NCBI GenBank assembly: GCA_964384255.1
Contig: CAYLKH010000025.1
Span: forward strand, 1-28,845
DNA: 28,845 nt
From: SIG469 sp964384255
GTDB lineage: Bacteria; Bacillota; Clostridia; Oscillospirales; Oscillospiraceae
Direction of reading: 5' to 3'
A model generated the notes under the pieces. That model was given only the letters and a program-made list of their open reading frames with translations, searched no databases and was not told the origin of the DNA. Positions 14,970-22,123 of the stretch are shown one piece after another; the first letter of the stretch is position 1, and each line of letters opens with the position of its first letter. The translations under genes and the position numbers were made by a program.

Positions 14970-15054
14970 GTTGCAGTAATCACACGGTGTTGTATTTTTT
15001 GCAAACCGGGCAGCAGAGCAGACGATGATCCCCAAAAGGATAAGCCCGGAGAAC

Positions 15055-15549
15055 TCAAAACTTTTCAAAGGCCAGCCGGGGATAGCTGTCTTCTTCAACG
15101 TAAATGGTCCCACAATGGACAAAGCCCAGCTTGTTCAAAAGATTCTGGACAACGATATTGTCTCCGTGAGTATCGACCCTCAGATGGCCGCATTGGGAAA
15201 AGGCCCATCGGACACAGAATTCGCCCACGCCCCTGACGCTTCCGTCACCTGCCAGCCGGTGGATAACGCCATAAGGTCCGCCCCTGAGCCATGCGCCGTT
15301 TTCGATGACCCGGTAGGTCGGGTCGATATCCTCGCCGCAGTGGAAGAAAAACGTGCCGACTATCCTGCTGCCCTCGGTGCATACATAGCTGTGGCCGCAG
15401 GAAATATCGCTGCGGATAAGATCTTCGGGAGGCCAGCCGGTAGGTCCCCATTGGTCAGGGTTGCCGTGAGCTTTCATAAAGCTCCGGGCCCGGGCATAGA
15501 TAGCCATTACTGTCGGCAGATCGGAGTCGACGGTTTTTCTTATTTCCAT
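15055..15549 (-). CDS. GNAT family N-acetyltransferase
   Basis: The 164-aa protein has the GNAT layout: an N-terminal MEIRKTVDSDLPTVMAIYARAR segment, a central beta-strand region (SRIVGTFFFHCGEDIDPTYRVIENGAW), and a C-terminal CGHLRVDTHGDNIVVQNLLNKLGF block that corresponds to the N-x-x-x-x-x-L-Y/N-K-x-G-F motif. It should transfer an acetyl group from acetyl-CoA to an unidentified amine. GAGG lies about 8 nt before the ATG at 15549. The gene follows the DMT transporter by 48 nt and is probably in the same transcript. Confidence 0.9.
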   Translation of the reverse strand: MEIRKTVDSDLPTVMAIYARARSFMKAHGNPDQWGPTGWPPEDLIRSDISCGHSYVCTEGSRIVGTFFFHCGEDIDPTYRVIENGAWLRGGPYGVIHRLAGDGSVRGVGEFCVRWAFSQCGHLRVDTHGDNIVVQNLLNKLGFVHCGTIYVEEDSYPRLAFEKF

Positions 15550-15597
15550 TTGATATACCTCGAAGTATTTTAATCAATGTGCCGGTTTATCCGGGCT

Positions 15598-16023
15598 TTA
15601 TCGATTGATGAAATACAGGCCGACCACGCAGATGGCCACGCCCAGAAGCCTGTTCCATGTTATGGCCTCGCGGTAAAGCAGAGCGCCCACGGCAATCAGT
15701 CCCACTGCCACAAAAACGCTCTGAACAGTGGCGGCTGTGCTGATGCTCCAGCCTGCCCGGTAGGCAAAAATATAACCCACCTCAAGGCCAACTATGACTA
15801 CTCCCAGGGCGATGGAAGCCCAGTTTATCCGGCTGTATTCCTCCAGCAGATTTCCACCTCTGTTGGTCAGGAAGTAAAAGACTGCTGCGCAGACAGCCCC
15901 GATAATGTATGTTATGGTCAGCGACGCAAAGGGATCCATGGTACTGGGGGTAGATTTGGCACAGATATTATACACGATGTTGGATACGATCACCAGAGCG
16001 ATGGGCCAGATATATGAAATCAA
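15598..16023 (-). CDS. Small EamA/DMT-type membrane transporter
   Basis: The protein is 141 aa with four to five hydrophobic helices (YIWPIALVIVSNIVYNI, FASLTITYIIGAVCAAVFYF, SIALGVVIVGLEVGYIFAY, a helix near AATVQSVFVAVGLIAVGALL, and LLGVAICVVGLYFI). It is half the size of a normal EamA protein and would work as a dimer, as small multidrug resistance pumps do. I start at the TTG at 16023 because AAGGAGG lies 7 nt before it; the frame's GTG at 16041 would swallow that site. The gene sits behind a strong promoter and a structured leader. The substrate is unknown. Confidence 0.82.
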   Translation of the reverse strand: MISYIWPIALVIVSNIVYNICAKSTPSTMDPFASLTITYIIGAVCAAVFYFLTNRGGNLLEEYSRINWASIALGVVIVGLEVGYIFAYRAGWSISTAATVQSVFVAVGLIAVGALLYREAITWNRLLGVAICVVGLYFINR

Positions 16024-16081
16024 AGTCAGTTCCTCCTTCACTGCCCGAAATCGTACGCACCGATCACATAGAAAAACGGAA

Positions 16082-16125
16082 GCAGCCAGGCCAATTAGCC
16101 TGACTGCCGGTAGGTGCTCACCCGT
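16082..16125 (-). promoter_or_regulatory. Structured 5' leader with terminator-like hairpin, candidate riboswitch
   Basis: Reading the minus strand from the predicted start near 16125, the RNA begins ACGGGTGAGCACCTACCG. This can fold as a short bulged hairpin (CGG/CCG and GU/AC). A 10-bp stem follows (16107-16098 with 16091-16082, GCAGTCAGGC, one wobble) with loop TAATTG, then TTCCGTTTTTC. The short aptamer-like element plus terminator before a small transporter gene resembles compact metabolite riboswitches. I cannot assign a class from sight. Confidence 0.4.
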
Positions 16126-16131
16126 GGGGAC

Positions 16132-16160
16132 ATTGTATCACGCCGTCTCTGGTTTTTCAA
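16132..16160 (-). promoter_or_regulatory. Promoter of the DMT-GNAT transcript
   Basis: On the minus strand there is TTGAAA (16160-16155), a 17-bp spacer and TACAAT (16137-16132). The predicted start falls at the first base of the structured leader. Confidence 0.65.
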
Positions 16161-16169
16161 CCGCAATAT

Positions 16170-16214
16170 TTGAAACTGCAAAATCAGAATTTGATATTTC
16201 CAGCGGTGTATAAT
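16170..16214 (+). promoter_or_regulatory. Candidate promoter of the leaderless beta-helix gene
   Basis: A perfect TATAAT lies at 16209-16214 but lacks a good -35 at the right distance. Alternatively, TTGAAA (16170-16175) with a 17-bp spacer meets a poorer GATATT (16193-16198). Transcription from either would be divergent from the DMT promoter. Confidence 0.35.
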
Positions 16215-16259
16215 TATGGTAAAATATACGGTGAGAAAATGTTGAAAAGGAGAATCTCC

Positions 16260-17651
16260 ATGTCAAATCGTAATCAGGCTCACAATTCATGCGTGCGCAG
16301 AAAGCCCGAGGTTCAGGTGCTTGGCGGCGCATTCGCAAAGCCCTCTGTTACCGATGCCGCTATATGGGTGGAAGACGGCGCTGTTTCTGCCCAGCATTCC
16401 TTCCCCGAATTTGCAGACCTTTCCCCCTCAAAGCTGGAGTCCTTCAAATTTGAAAGCGACCAGTCCTGCCTCAGCACCATCGTTGTTAAAGGCGAGTCCA
16501 GCTCCATGGAGATAAACAACGCTTCCATAGCATTGTCCGGCACCGGATGCAGCGACTTTACCAGCAAGGGCGCTGCCGTACTGGCTTATGAAAAAGGCAC
16601 AGCGATCATCAGAGATTCGGAGATAGTGACCAACGGCGCTACCCGCTGCTGCACTATCGCAAACTCCGGCGGTACGCTTAAGGTATATAACTCAAAGCTG
16701 GCATCCTACGGCGGCCCGCTGCCTGAGGATTACGTTCCGGTGATCGGCCCCGGAATGATGGAGCCGCCTTACCCGCTGGGGCTGGGAGGAAACTGCCGCA
16801 CTCATCTGTCAATGGACAATTCTGAAACATTTTTCTACAATTGCGACATCTATGCCGCTGCCTGGGCGGCGGTGTCTACTGATGCGGGCGGCGGATATTG
16901 CTATGCCGAGGTCAATGACTGCAACGTAAACTGCGAGGGCAACGGCTACTGCGGATACGCGGATAACGACTGCCATCTGGCTTTTAACAACAGCCGTCTC
17001 CATTCGGGGAACATGGCCTTTATCCAGGATGGCGATTCATCCATAACCGTAAGAAACTGCGAATGTACCTGCGACAAATACGGTATGCTGCTTCACGGCG
17101 GTATGGAAAACTGGGACGACGTAGGTGTCATCGACATTCAGGACAGTTCTATCACCGCTTCCGGTCAGATAGCTGTTTGCAAAAGTACCAATGTCGATAT
17201 TTATATGAAAAACGTCAAGCTCAGCAGCGAGACAGGTATCATCATCGAAACCAGACTTACTGACGACCGGATGTATTTCACCCGTCGTACCGTCAGCCCC
17301 GAAAGCTACGGCGTTCAGGCTACCTTTGAGGATATGGACGTTCAGGGCGACTTCCTCATGGGCGACAGCGAACGAAAGCAGTGCCTGCATTTCGTCGGCT
17401 CCACCCTGAAGGGTACCATTTCCGGCAATCCCCAGCTGTGGTTGGAAAGCGGCAGCAAATGGACAGCTGTAGGCTCCAGTCTTGTTACCCTCATGGGTGA
17501 CATTTCCCTTGATATGCTAGACGCTGCCAGGGGTCAGGGCGGCTTTGGCGCTCCCGGCGATGCCGTCATCTATGCCTATGTCGGCGAAGGTTGCAAGCTG
17601 GAAAAAGGCGAACACATCCTTGCCTCCGGCGGAAAGCTGGTAGTTCTTTAG
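16260..17651 (+). CDS. Cysteine-rich right-handed beta-helix protein without signal peptide
   Basis: The protein is 463 aa from the ATG at 16260, with AAAGGAG 7 nt upstream. Most of it is made of short beta-strand turns with Asn/Ser/Cys ladders (IRDSEIVTNGA, VYNSKLASYGG, FNNSRLHSGN, IDIQDSSITASGQ), the look of a pectate-lyase-like parallel beta-helix. It holds 18 cysteines, clustered at about 218-272 (YCYAEVNDCNVNCEG and nearby) and NCECTC. The start MSNRNQAHNSC has no signal peptide, which is odd for a fold usually secreted. Its C-terminal half resembles the secreted SLH protein at 24237-26369. The function is unknown; it may be a polysaccharide-acting enzyme or a structural protein. A terminator follows at 17732. 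Confidence 0.78.
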   Translation: MSNRNQAHNSCVRRKPEVQVLGGAFAKPSVTDAAIWVEDGAVSAQHSFPEFADLSPSKLESFKFESDQSCLSTIVVKGESSSMEINNASIALSGTGCSDFTSKGAAVLAYEKGTAIIRDSEIVTNGATRCCTIANSGGTLKVYNSKLASYGGPLPEDYVPVIGPGMMEPPYPLGLGGNCRTHLSMDNSETFFYNCDIYAAAWAAVSTDAGGGYCYAEVNDCNVNCEGNGYCGYADNDCHLAFNNSRLHSGNMAFIQDGDSSITVRNCECTCDKYGMLLHGGMENWDDVGVIDIQDSSITASGQIAVCKSTNVDIYMKNVKLSSETGIIIETRLTDDRMYFTRRTVSPESYGVQATFEDMDVQGDFLMGDSERKQCLHFVGSTLKGTISGNPQLWLESGSKWTAVGSSLVTLMGDISLDMLDAARGQGGFGAPGDAVIYAYVGEGCKLEKGEHILASGGKLVVL

Positions 17652-17731
17652 AGGTCAGGGGTTAGTAATTTGGTAATTTGGTTTCCGTTAAGGGAACTCA
17701 AGTGCGAATTATCCCACCTTTATTCAGTGGC

Positions 17732-17769
17732 GATCCCCACATTGGTTTTATCCATGTGGGGATCGTTAT
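17732..17769 (+). terminator. Intrinsic terminator after the beta-helix gene
   Basis: Perfect 11-bp arms GATCCCCACAT (17732-17742) and their complement (17754-17764) enclose an 11-nt loop and are followed by GTTATT. Confidence 0.75.
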
Positions 17770-17809
17770 TAAATCTAAATGTACATTTTGTGCAACAAGA
17801 TACGATTTG

Positions 17810-17844
17810 TTACCCTTTAAACCTTTTCGTTCAAAAAGTATAAT
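17810..17844 (+). promoter_or_regulatory. Promoter of solute-binding lipoprotein 2
   Basis: TTACCCTTTA at 17810-17819 supplies a TTTAAA -35 (17816-17821). A 17-bp spacer leads to TATAAT (17839-17844). Motif and spacing match the promoter at 3895-3929. AAAGGTGAG precedes the start codon. Confidence 0.7.
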
Positions 17845-17887
17845 TTAATGGTATCATTATACGATTTGAAGAAAGGTGAGTTAAAAA

Positions 17888-19594
17888 ATGAAAAAGTTAT
17901 CCGCATTGGCTCTGGCTCTGATCCTTGTGCTTTCCCTTCTGGCCGGATGCTCAAGCAGCAGCTCGACCACAACTGAACCGGCAACCTCCGAATCCGCTGA
18001 AGCTTCCGAAGCTGTCGCAGTTGAAGAAGCCGCTGAACCTGAAGCAGTCGAAGAAGGCGAAGTCGCTGCCGAAGAAGCACCTGCTTACACTGTTACCTAC
18101 CCCATTACCGAGGAAACCATCGAGCTTTCCATCTACACCTCCATGGTCAACTTTATGGGAGCTATGGCAAACGTTGATATCACCTGCTTTGACGATTTCG
18201 ATTTCGTTGCAGCTGTTGAAGAATACACCGGCGTTCGCATCAAGTTTACCGAGGTTTCCTTCATGTCTCTTTCCACTCAGTTCAACCTGTACATTGCAGC
18301 AGGCGAGTATGACGACATGATCCTTGACGTTTCGTCCATGTACAACGGCGGTGCGACCGCGGCTTATGATGACGAGGTCATTATCGACCTTACCGATATT
18401 ATCGAGGAAAACGCCCCCGATTATCTGGCTATCATATCTTCTGATCCTCAGCTGCTTAAAGACTGCAAGGAAGATGACGGCAGCATTCTCGACATCAAAT
18501 CCATGTATGACGAAGCCGCCTGCAAAAACGGCAACCTGATCCGTAAGGACTGGCTGGACGAGCTGGGTCTTGACGTTCCCCAGACCGTCGAGCAGTATCA
18601 CGACGCTGTCCTGGCCTTCAAGACCGAGCTGGGTGTCGAGCATCCTCTCTACCTCAACTCCTACTGCGAAACTCCTGCCCACGCCCTTGGTGCCGGCGAC
18701 TTTAACGCCGGTGGCAGCAGCCTGGGTTACTATGTAGTCGACGGCGTGGTCAATTGCTCCCTGCTGTCCGACGAATATAAGACCGCCCTTCAGTATGTGT
18801 CTCAGTGGTACAGTGAAGGTCTTATCAACGAAGACTTTGCTTTCGTCGCCATGGACCCCAACTCTGCTGACCTGAAAAACGGTATTGCCAATGACCAGAT
18901 CGGTGTCTGGGCAACTCAGCTGGAAGGTATCGACGATTATAAGGCCAGCGCCAGCAACCCCAACTTCGAGGTAGTTCCCATGCCTTATCTGGTTGAGCAC
19001 GAAGGCGAAAAGAACCATCTTGAAAGCTTCTCCCTTATCGACGGTTCCACCGTTTCCATCACCACTCAGTGCGAATATCCCGAGATCGCACTCCAGTGGA
19101 TCAACTACTGGTACACCGGCGACGGCATCATGATGTATAACTACGGCCCCGAAGGTCTTGCCTATGACCTGGACGAAAACGGCGAAGTCGTTGTTCACGA
19201 CGACGTTATCAACAACGATCTGGGCGTTGACCTGTCCTCCATCCTGAGAATGTACAGCCCCTACGGCAGCCTGTTTGGTCTGTACATGAGAGGCAGACTT
19301 AATGCTTACCAGTCTCCCCTCCAGATCGATTCTGCTGATGTATGGACCGACAGCATCGACGGCGCTTATGTAGTTCCCAGCGGCGTTAAGCTGACTGCCG
19401 ACGAAAGCTCCGAGCTGTCCCTTATCAGCTCCGATCTCTGCACCTATGCATCCGAGCGTATCGCTCAGTATGTGGTCGGCGACCTGAACTTCGAAGAAGA
19501 TTGGGACGAAATGATCGATAACCTCTACGCTATGAACATCGAACGCTGCCTGGAAATCCAGCAACAGGCTTACGACCGCTACGCCGCGAGATAA
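17888..19594 (+). CDS. Extracellular solute-binding lipoprotein, paralogue of 4041-5774
   Basis: The 568-aa protein has a lipoprotein signal peptide with lipobox SLLAGC (lipidated Cys21) and an acidic Ser/Glu/Ala/Val tether to about residue 68. A binding-protein domain of the same type as the other lipoprotein follows, with shared blocks including DEVIIDLTD, RKDWLDELG and INYWYTGDG...YGPEG...DENGEV. It is presumably an importer receptor for a sugar-like ligand on the cell surface. No permease or ATPase genes flank it. Codon use is strongly biased, as in its paralogue. It has its own promoter and a 19-bp terminator, so it is monocistronic. Confidence 0.9.
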   Translation: MKKLSALALALILVLSLLAGCSSSSSTTTEPATSESAEASEAVAVEEAAEPEAVEEGEVAAEEAPAYTVTYPITEETIELSIYTSMVNFMGAMANVDITCFDDFDFVAAVEEYTGVRIKFTEVSFMSLSTQFNLYIAAGEYDDMILDVSSMYNGGATAAYDDEVIIDLTDIIEENAPDYLAIISSDPQLLKDCKEDDGSILDIKSMYDEAACKNGNLIRKDWLDELGLDVPQTVEQYHDAVLAFKTELGVEHPLYLNSYCETPAHALGAGDFNAGGSSLGYYVVDGVVNCSLLSDEYKTALQYVSQWYSEGLINEDFAFVAMDPNSADLKNGIANDQIGVWATQLEGIDDYKASASNPNFEVVPMPYLVEHEGEKNHLESFSLIDGSTVSITTQCEYPEIALQWINYWYTGDGIMMYNYGPEGLAYDLDENGEVVVHDDVINNDLGVDLSSILRMYSPYGSLFGLYMRGRLNAYQSPLQIDSADVWTDSIDGAYVVPSGVKLTADESSELSLISSDLCTYASERIAQYVVGDLNFEEDWDEMIDNLYAMNIERCLEIQQQAYDRYAAR

Positions 19595-19608
19595 CAGCGC
19601 GCAGTAAA

Positions 19609-19660
19609 AAAGCAGACAAACGCCGCCGTATCCCATGATATGGCGGCGTTTGTCTGCTTT
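19609..19660. terminator. Bidirectional 19-bp terminator
   Basis: The arms 19609-19627 and 19642-19660 are perfect complements (outer AAAGCAGACAAACGCCGCC). Plus-strand T residues follow the lipoprotein gene, and minus-strand T residues follow the convergent ECF gene. The stop codon of the ECF gene (19661-19659) lies at the base of the stem. Confidence 0.92.
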
Positions 19661-20216
19661 ATTTCAAGGTGACGTTTGCCCGGCTCATGGCAGCCCTTAT
19701 GGCTGCCGCCAGAGGGACGGCCACTACCACGGCAATAACAGCGTTTATACCGGATACCAGAGCCTTGGCCCCTACGTCAAGAAGCGCAACATTAACAGCC
19801 ATCAGCTTGACGATCCTGGCGGTGATGTAGGACTTGCCAAGATACAGCACCATATATGCCACAGAACCAAGGGCTGCGCCAAGAATATTGAATCCGTGAT
19901 GCGTTCCGTCGCGGCCACCGCCATAGGCTATCTTGCCGGCAATGAAGCCGATGAAAAATTTGAAAACAAGGGTAAAGGGGGCAGAGGAAATATATTTGGG
20001 GTTAAACAGGTCAAAAAACATCGAGCCTATGCCTGCGGCAAGACCTCCGGGAACTCCACCCAGCAGCAGACCGGAGAGAATGCAGGTGATGTTACCCAGA
20101 TGGATCCGGGTGCCGTCGATGGCGGTGGGTATCTCTATGCTCAAATTGGATGCCGCAAAAACCAGAGCGGCCATAACGCCGACAACACATATTTGCTTTA
20201 AATTTAATTTTTTCAT
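19659..20216 (-). CDS. ECF transporter S component (substrate-binding membrane subunit)
   Basis: The 185-aa integral membrane protein has about six helices (VVGVMAALVFAASNL, CILSGLLLGGVPGGLAAGIGSMFFDLF, FVFKFFIGFIAGKIAY-like, LGSVAYMVLYLG, and a C-terminal GINAVIAVVVAVPLAAAI). The pattern, with the conserved GGVPGGLAAGIGSMFFDLF segment, is that of ECF S components, which bind a vitamin or cofactor and share an energising EcfA/A'/T module encoded elsewhere. The vitamin cannot be read from this sequence. I prefer the ATG at 20216, preceded by AGGAAATGGTG; an ATG three codons earlier is too close to that site. The gene lies downstream of the small conserved gene and the Y-family polymerase on the same strand. 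Confidence 0.83.
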   Translation of the reverse strand: MKKLNLKQICVVGVMAALVFAASNLSIEIPTAIDGTRIHLGNITCILSGLLLGGVPGGLAAGIGSMFFDLFNPKYISSAPFTLVFKFFIGFIAGKIAYGGGRDGTHHGFNILGAALGSVAYMVLYLGKSYITARIVKLMAVNVALLDVGAKALVSGINAVIAVVVAVPLAAAIRAAMSRANVTLK

Positions 20217-20304
20217 ATTCACCATTTCCTGTAAGCTTTGATGGACAGAGTTTACAACGAAACTGGTACTATTTACAGTGCCAATTCAGAACGAATTAAA
20301 GGTA

Positions 20305-20553
20305 TCAGTTCTGGAGCTGCCTGCGCTCTACGAACCAGCGGCCGTTTTCGAGAAAAAGGTAGGTCTGTTTGCCGCGAATACGGCAGGTATAGCGTATTCC
20401 GGCGCCTCCGGCTTTCAAAGATGCGGCTCTGCGGACATCGAGAACACGGTCTACCTGATAGACACGCCCGTCTTCCCAGGTGATGGTCAGGGGACGCAGC
20501 TGCCCATCGGCATCGAATTTGGCTGTTACAGCAACATATACTTTAGGATCCAT
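20305..20553 (-). CDS. Small conserved protein beside the Y-family polymerase
   Basis: The protein is 82 aa from the ATG at 20553 (MDPKVYVAVTAKF); the in-frame TTG at 20568 is less likely. It is charged and has no membrane segment or signal peptide. A recognisable core reads ITWEDGRVYQVDRVLDVRRAASLK-GG-GIRYTCRI-GK-TYLFLENGRWFVERR, which looks like a compact beta-domain. I recall similar small proteins adjacent to Y-family DNA polymerases in Clostridia, which would make it a polymerase accessory, comparable in role (not clearly in sequence) to YolD of Bacillus. The 106-nt gap to the polymerase stop codon has no clear terminator. Confidence 0.75.
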   Translation of the reverse strand: MDPKVYVAVTAKFDADGQLRPLTITWEDGRVYQVDRVLDVRRAASLKAGGAGIRYTCRIRGKQTYLFLENGRWFVERRQLQN

Positions 20554-20659
20554 AATCAATACCACCAACTAAGAAAAATTAAAAAGAAGAAAACAGAGTG
20601 TGTAAACATTTGCCACATCGGCAGAAACTGAGTAACCGATGATCAAACCAGCGGCTGAT

Positions 20660-21910
20660 TCAGCTGCCAACAGGTTTTTTAACATATCCCACCGGATAGA
20701 TGATGTGTTCATCCCTGGGGCTTATGGAGCTTAAAGCGGGATCCGTAAGAGCCACAGCTCGCTGAACGGAAAGGTTACCAAATCGGCCCCGAAGCTGGTC
20801 TACCGCGGTTTCAAGGTCCCGGCGGCGGAGACGACGTTTTTCGTCCACAAATATGGACAGCTGGGTGCAGCTGCTCGCGGAGGTCAACTCAGAAGCCCGG
20901 ATGCCGATGCTCCTGAGAGGGGTTTCCCAGCTGTAATTTTTTACAAAAAGCTCCATGGCAGCCTGATGCAGCTCGGTGGAAAGACAGGTGGGGAGATCGA
21001 GCTTTTTCTGGCGCTCAAAGGTGTGCAGCTGACTGGTACGAAGATGTATCTGCACAGTGCTGCACACGAACCCCTGCTCCCGCAGACGCGTGGCTACGCT
21101 TTCGCAAAGGATATGAAAAACCAGACTTACGTCCTCAATCGTTTCCAGATCTCTGGGGGCGGTGGTGCTGTTGCCAATGCTTTTTATAACTGAAAGGTCA
21201 TCCATGTCGGCAACGGGCTCGTTGTCCAGCCCGTTGGCAAAGCGCCACAGCATACTGCCCCATTTGCCCAGAAAGGATTTTAAAAACGTCTGATCTTCCT
21301 GAGCCAGCTGCCCTATGGTGCTGATGCCATATTGCTTGAGCTTTCTGGTGGTTGCAGGCCCTACATAAAGGAGATCGGATGCAGGCAGAGGCCAGACCAG
21401 ATCCCGGTAGTTGCTGCTGTCGATGACCGTAAGGCCGTTGGGCTTTTTCATGTCGCTGCCCAGCTTGGCGAATATTTTGTTGTCGGCCACGCCGACGGAA
21501 ACGGTTATTCCCAGTTCGCTGCGGACCCGCTTCATGATAGCCTTTGCTATATCCTGGCCGCTGCCAAAGCGACTGCCGCTGACATCCATCCAGGATTCGT
21601 CGATACCAAAGGATTCGATTTGCCGGGTATAGTCGCTGTAAATATCCTTAACACATCGACAGAAACGAAGATACAAAGGGAAATTCGCCGGAAGAACCAC
21701 CAATGAAGGACATTTCTGGCGGGCCTGCCAAATGGCTTCGCCGGTCTTGACCCCGCAGTTTTTTGCGGGGATATTTTTTGCCAGGATTATGCCGTGACGC
21801 TGCTGAGGATCACCGGCAACGGCAACAGCCTTGTCCTTCAGCTCCGGATGATGCAGGCACTCGATGGCGGCATAGCAATGATTTATGTCTGAATGGAGTA
21901 TAGTGCGCAC
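20660..21910 (-). CDS. Y-family DNA polymerase (DinB/UmuC type)
   Basis: The 416-aa protein has catalytic Asp8 in HSDINHCYAAIE, RHGIILAKNIPAK, and the second acidic pair in SFGIDESWMDVSGS (Asp104, Glu105). It also has the SVGVADNKIFAKLGSDMKKPNGL palm/thumb segment and a C-terminal little-finger domain. A QLSIF motif at 350-354 matches the beta-clamp binding consensus. It should carry out error-prone translesion synthesis during the SOS response. The start is GTG at 21910, with AGGGGG about 8 nt upstream. A LexA box lies 56 nt upstream. The sequence is closer in style to the YqjW/UvrX branch than to canonical DinB, by recollection only. Confidence 0.93.
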   Translation of the reverse strand: MRTILHSDINHCYAAIECLHHPELKDKAVAVAGDPQQRHGIILAKNIPAKNCGVKTGEAIWQARQKCPSLVVLPANFPLYLRFCRCVKDIYSDYTRQIESFGIDESWMDVSGSRFGSGQDIAKAIMKRVRSELGITVSVGVADNKIFAKLGSDMKKPNGLTVIDSSNYRDLVWPLPASDLLYVGPATTRKLKQYGISTIGQLAQEDQTFLKSFLGKWGSMLWRFANGLDNEPVADMDDLSVIKSIGNSTTAPRDLETIEDVSLVFHILCESVATRLREQGFVCSTVQIHLRTSQLHTFERQKKLDLPTCLSTELHQAAMELFVKNYSWETPLRSIGIRASELTSASSCTQLSIFVDEKRRLRRRDLETAVDQLRGRFGNLSVQRAVALTDPALSSISPRDEHIIYPVGYVKKPVGS

Positions 21911-21954
21911 GTCGGCCGCCCCCTATAATTAATTGCTGATTTGATCAACGGCAC

Positions 21955-21990
21955 ATAATATTTATCGAACAAATGTTCGATAAATATTAT
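21955..21990. promoter_or_regulatory. LexA (DinR) box inside a 36-nt perfect palindrome
   Basis: CGAACAAATGTTCG at 21966-21979 fits the Firmicute SOS box CGAACRNRYGTTYG exactly. The flanks extend the symmetry: 16-nt arms 21955-21970 and 21975-21990 are perfect complements around AAAT. It sits between the divergent polymerase and TetR genes and probably represses the polymerase operon. Confidence 0.88.
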
Positions 21991-22050
21991 AGCTCTGTTT
22001 ATTTCAAAAAGCAAGAAGAAAAATCAGGATGAGAAAATACAGTGGGCCTG

Positions 22051-22108
22051 TTGACTTTCTTAAATTGCTGCGATATAATATATCATACGATATATAACGC
22101 ATGATATA
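22051..22108 (+). promoter_or_regulatory. Promoter and TetR operator of the tetR-ABC operon
   Basis: TTGACT (22051-22056), a 17-bp spacer and TATAAT (22074-22079) form a strong promoter. An inverted repeat TATATCAT (22079-22086) / ATGATATA (22101-22108) starts at the last base of the -10 and covers the start site, a usual place for an autorepressor to bind. Confidence 0.7.
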
Positions 22109-22123
22109 CAAAAGGAGACAACT

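Noticed and set aside
17951..19636. A 561-codon open frame on the minus strand opposite lipoprotein 2
   Set aside because: It results from biased codon use in the highly expressed plus-strand gene, runs through the 19-bp terminator, and shows no recognisable motif.
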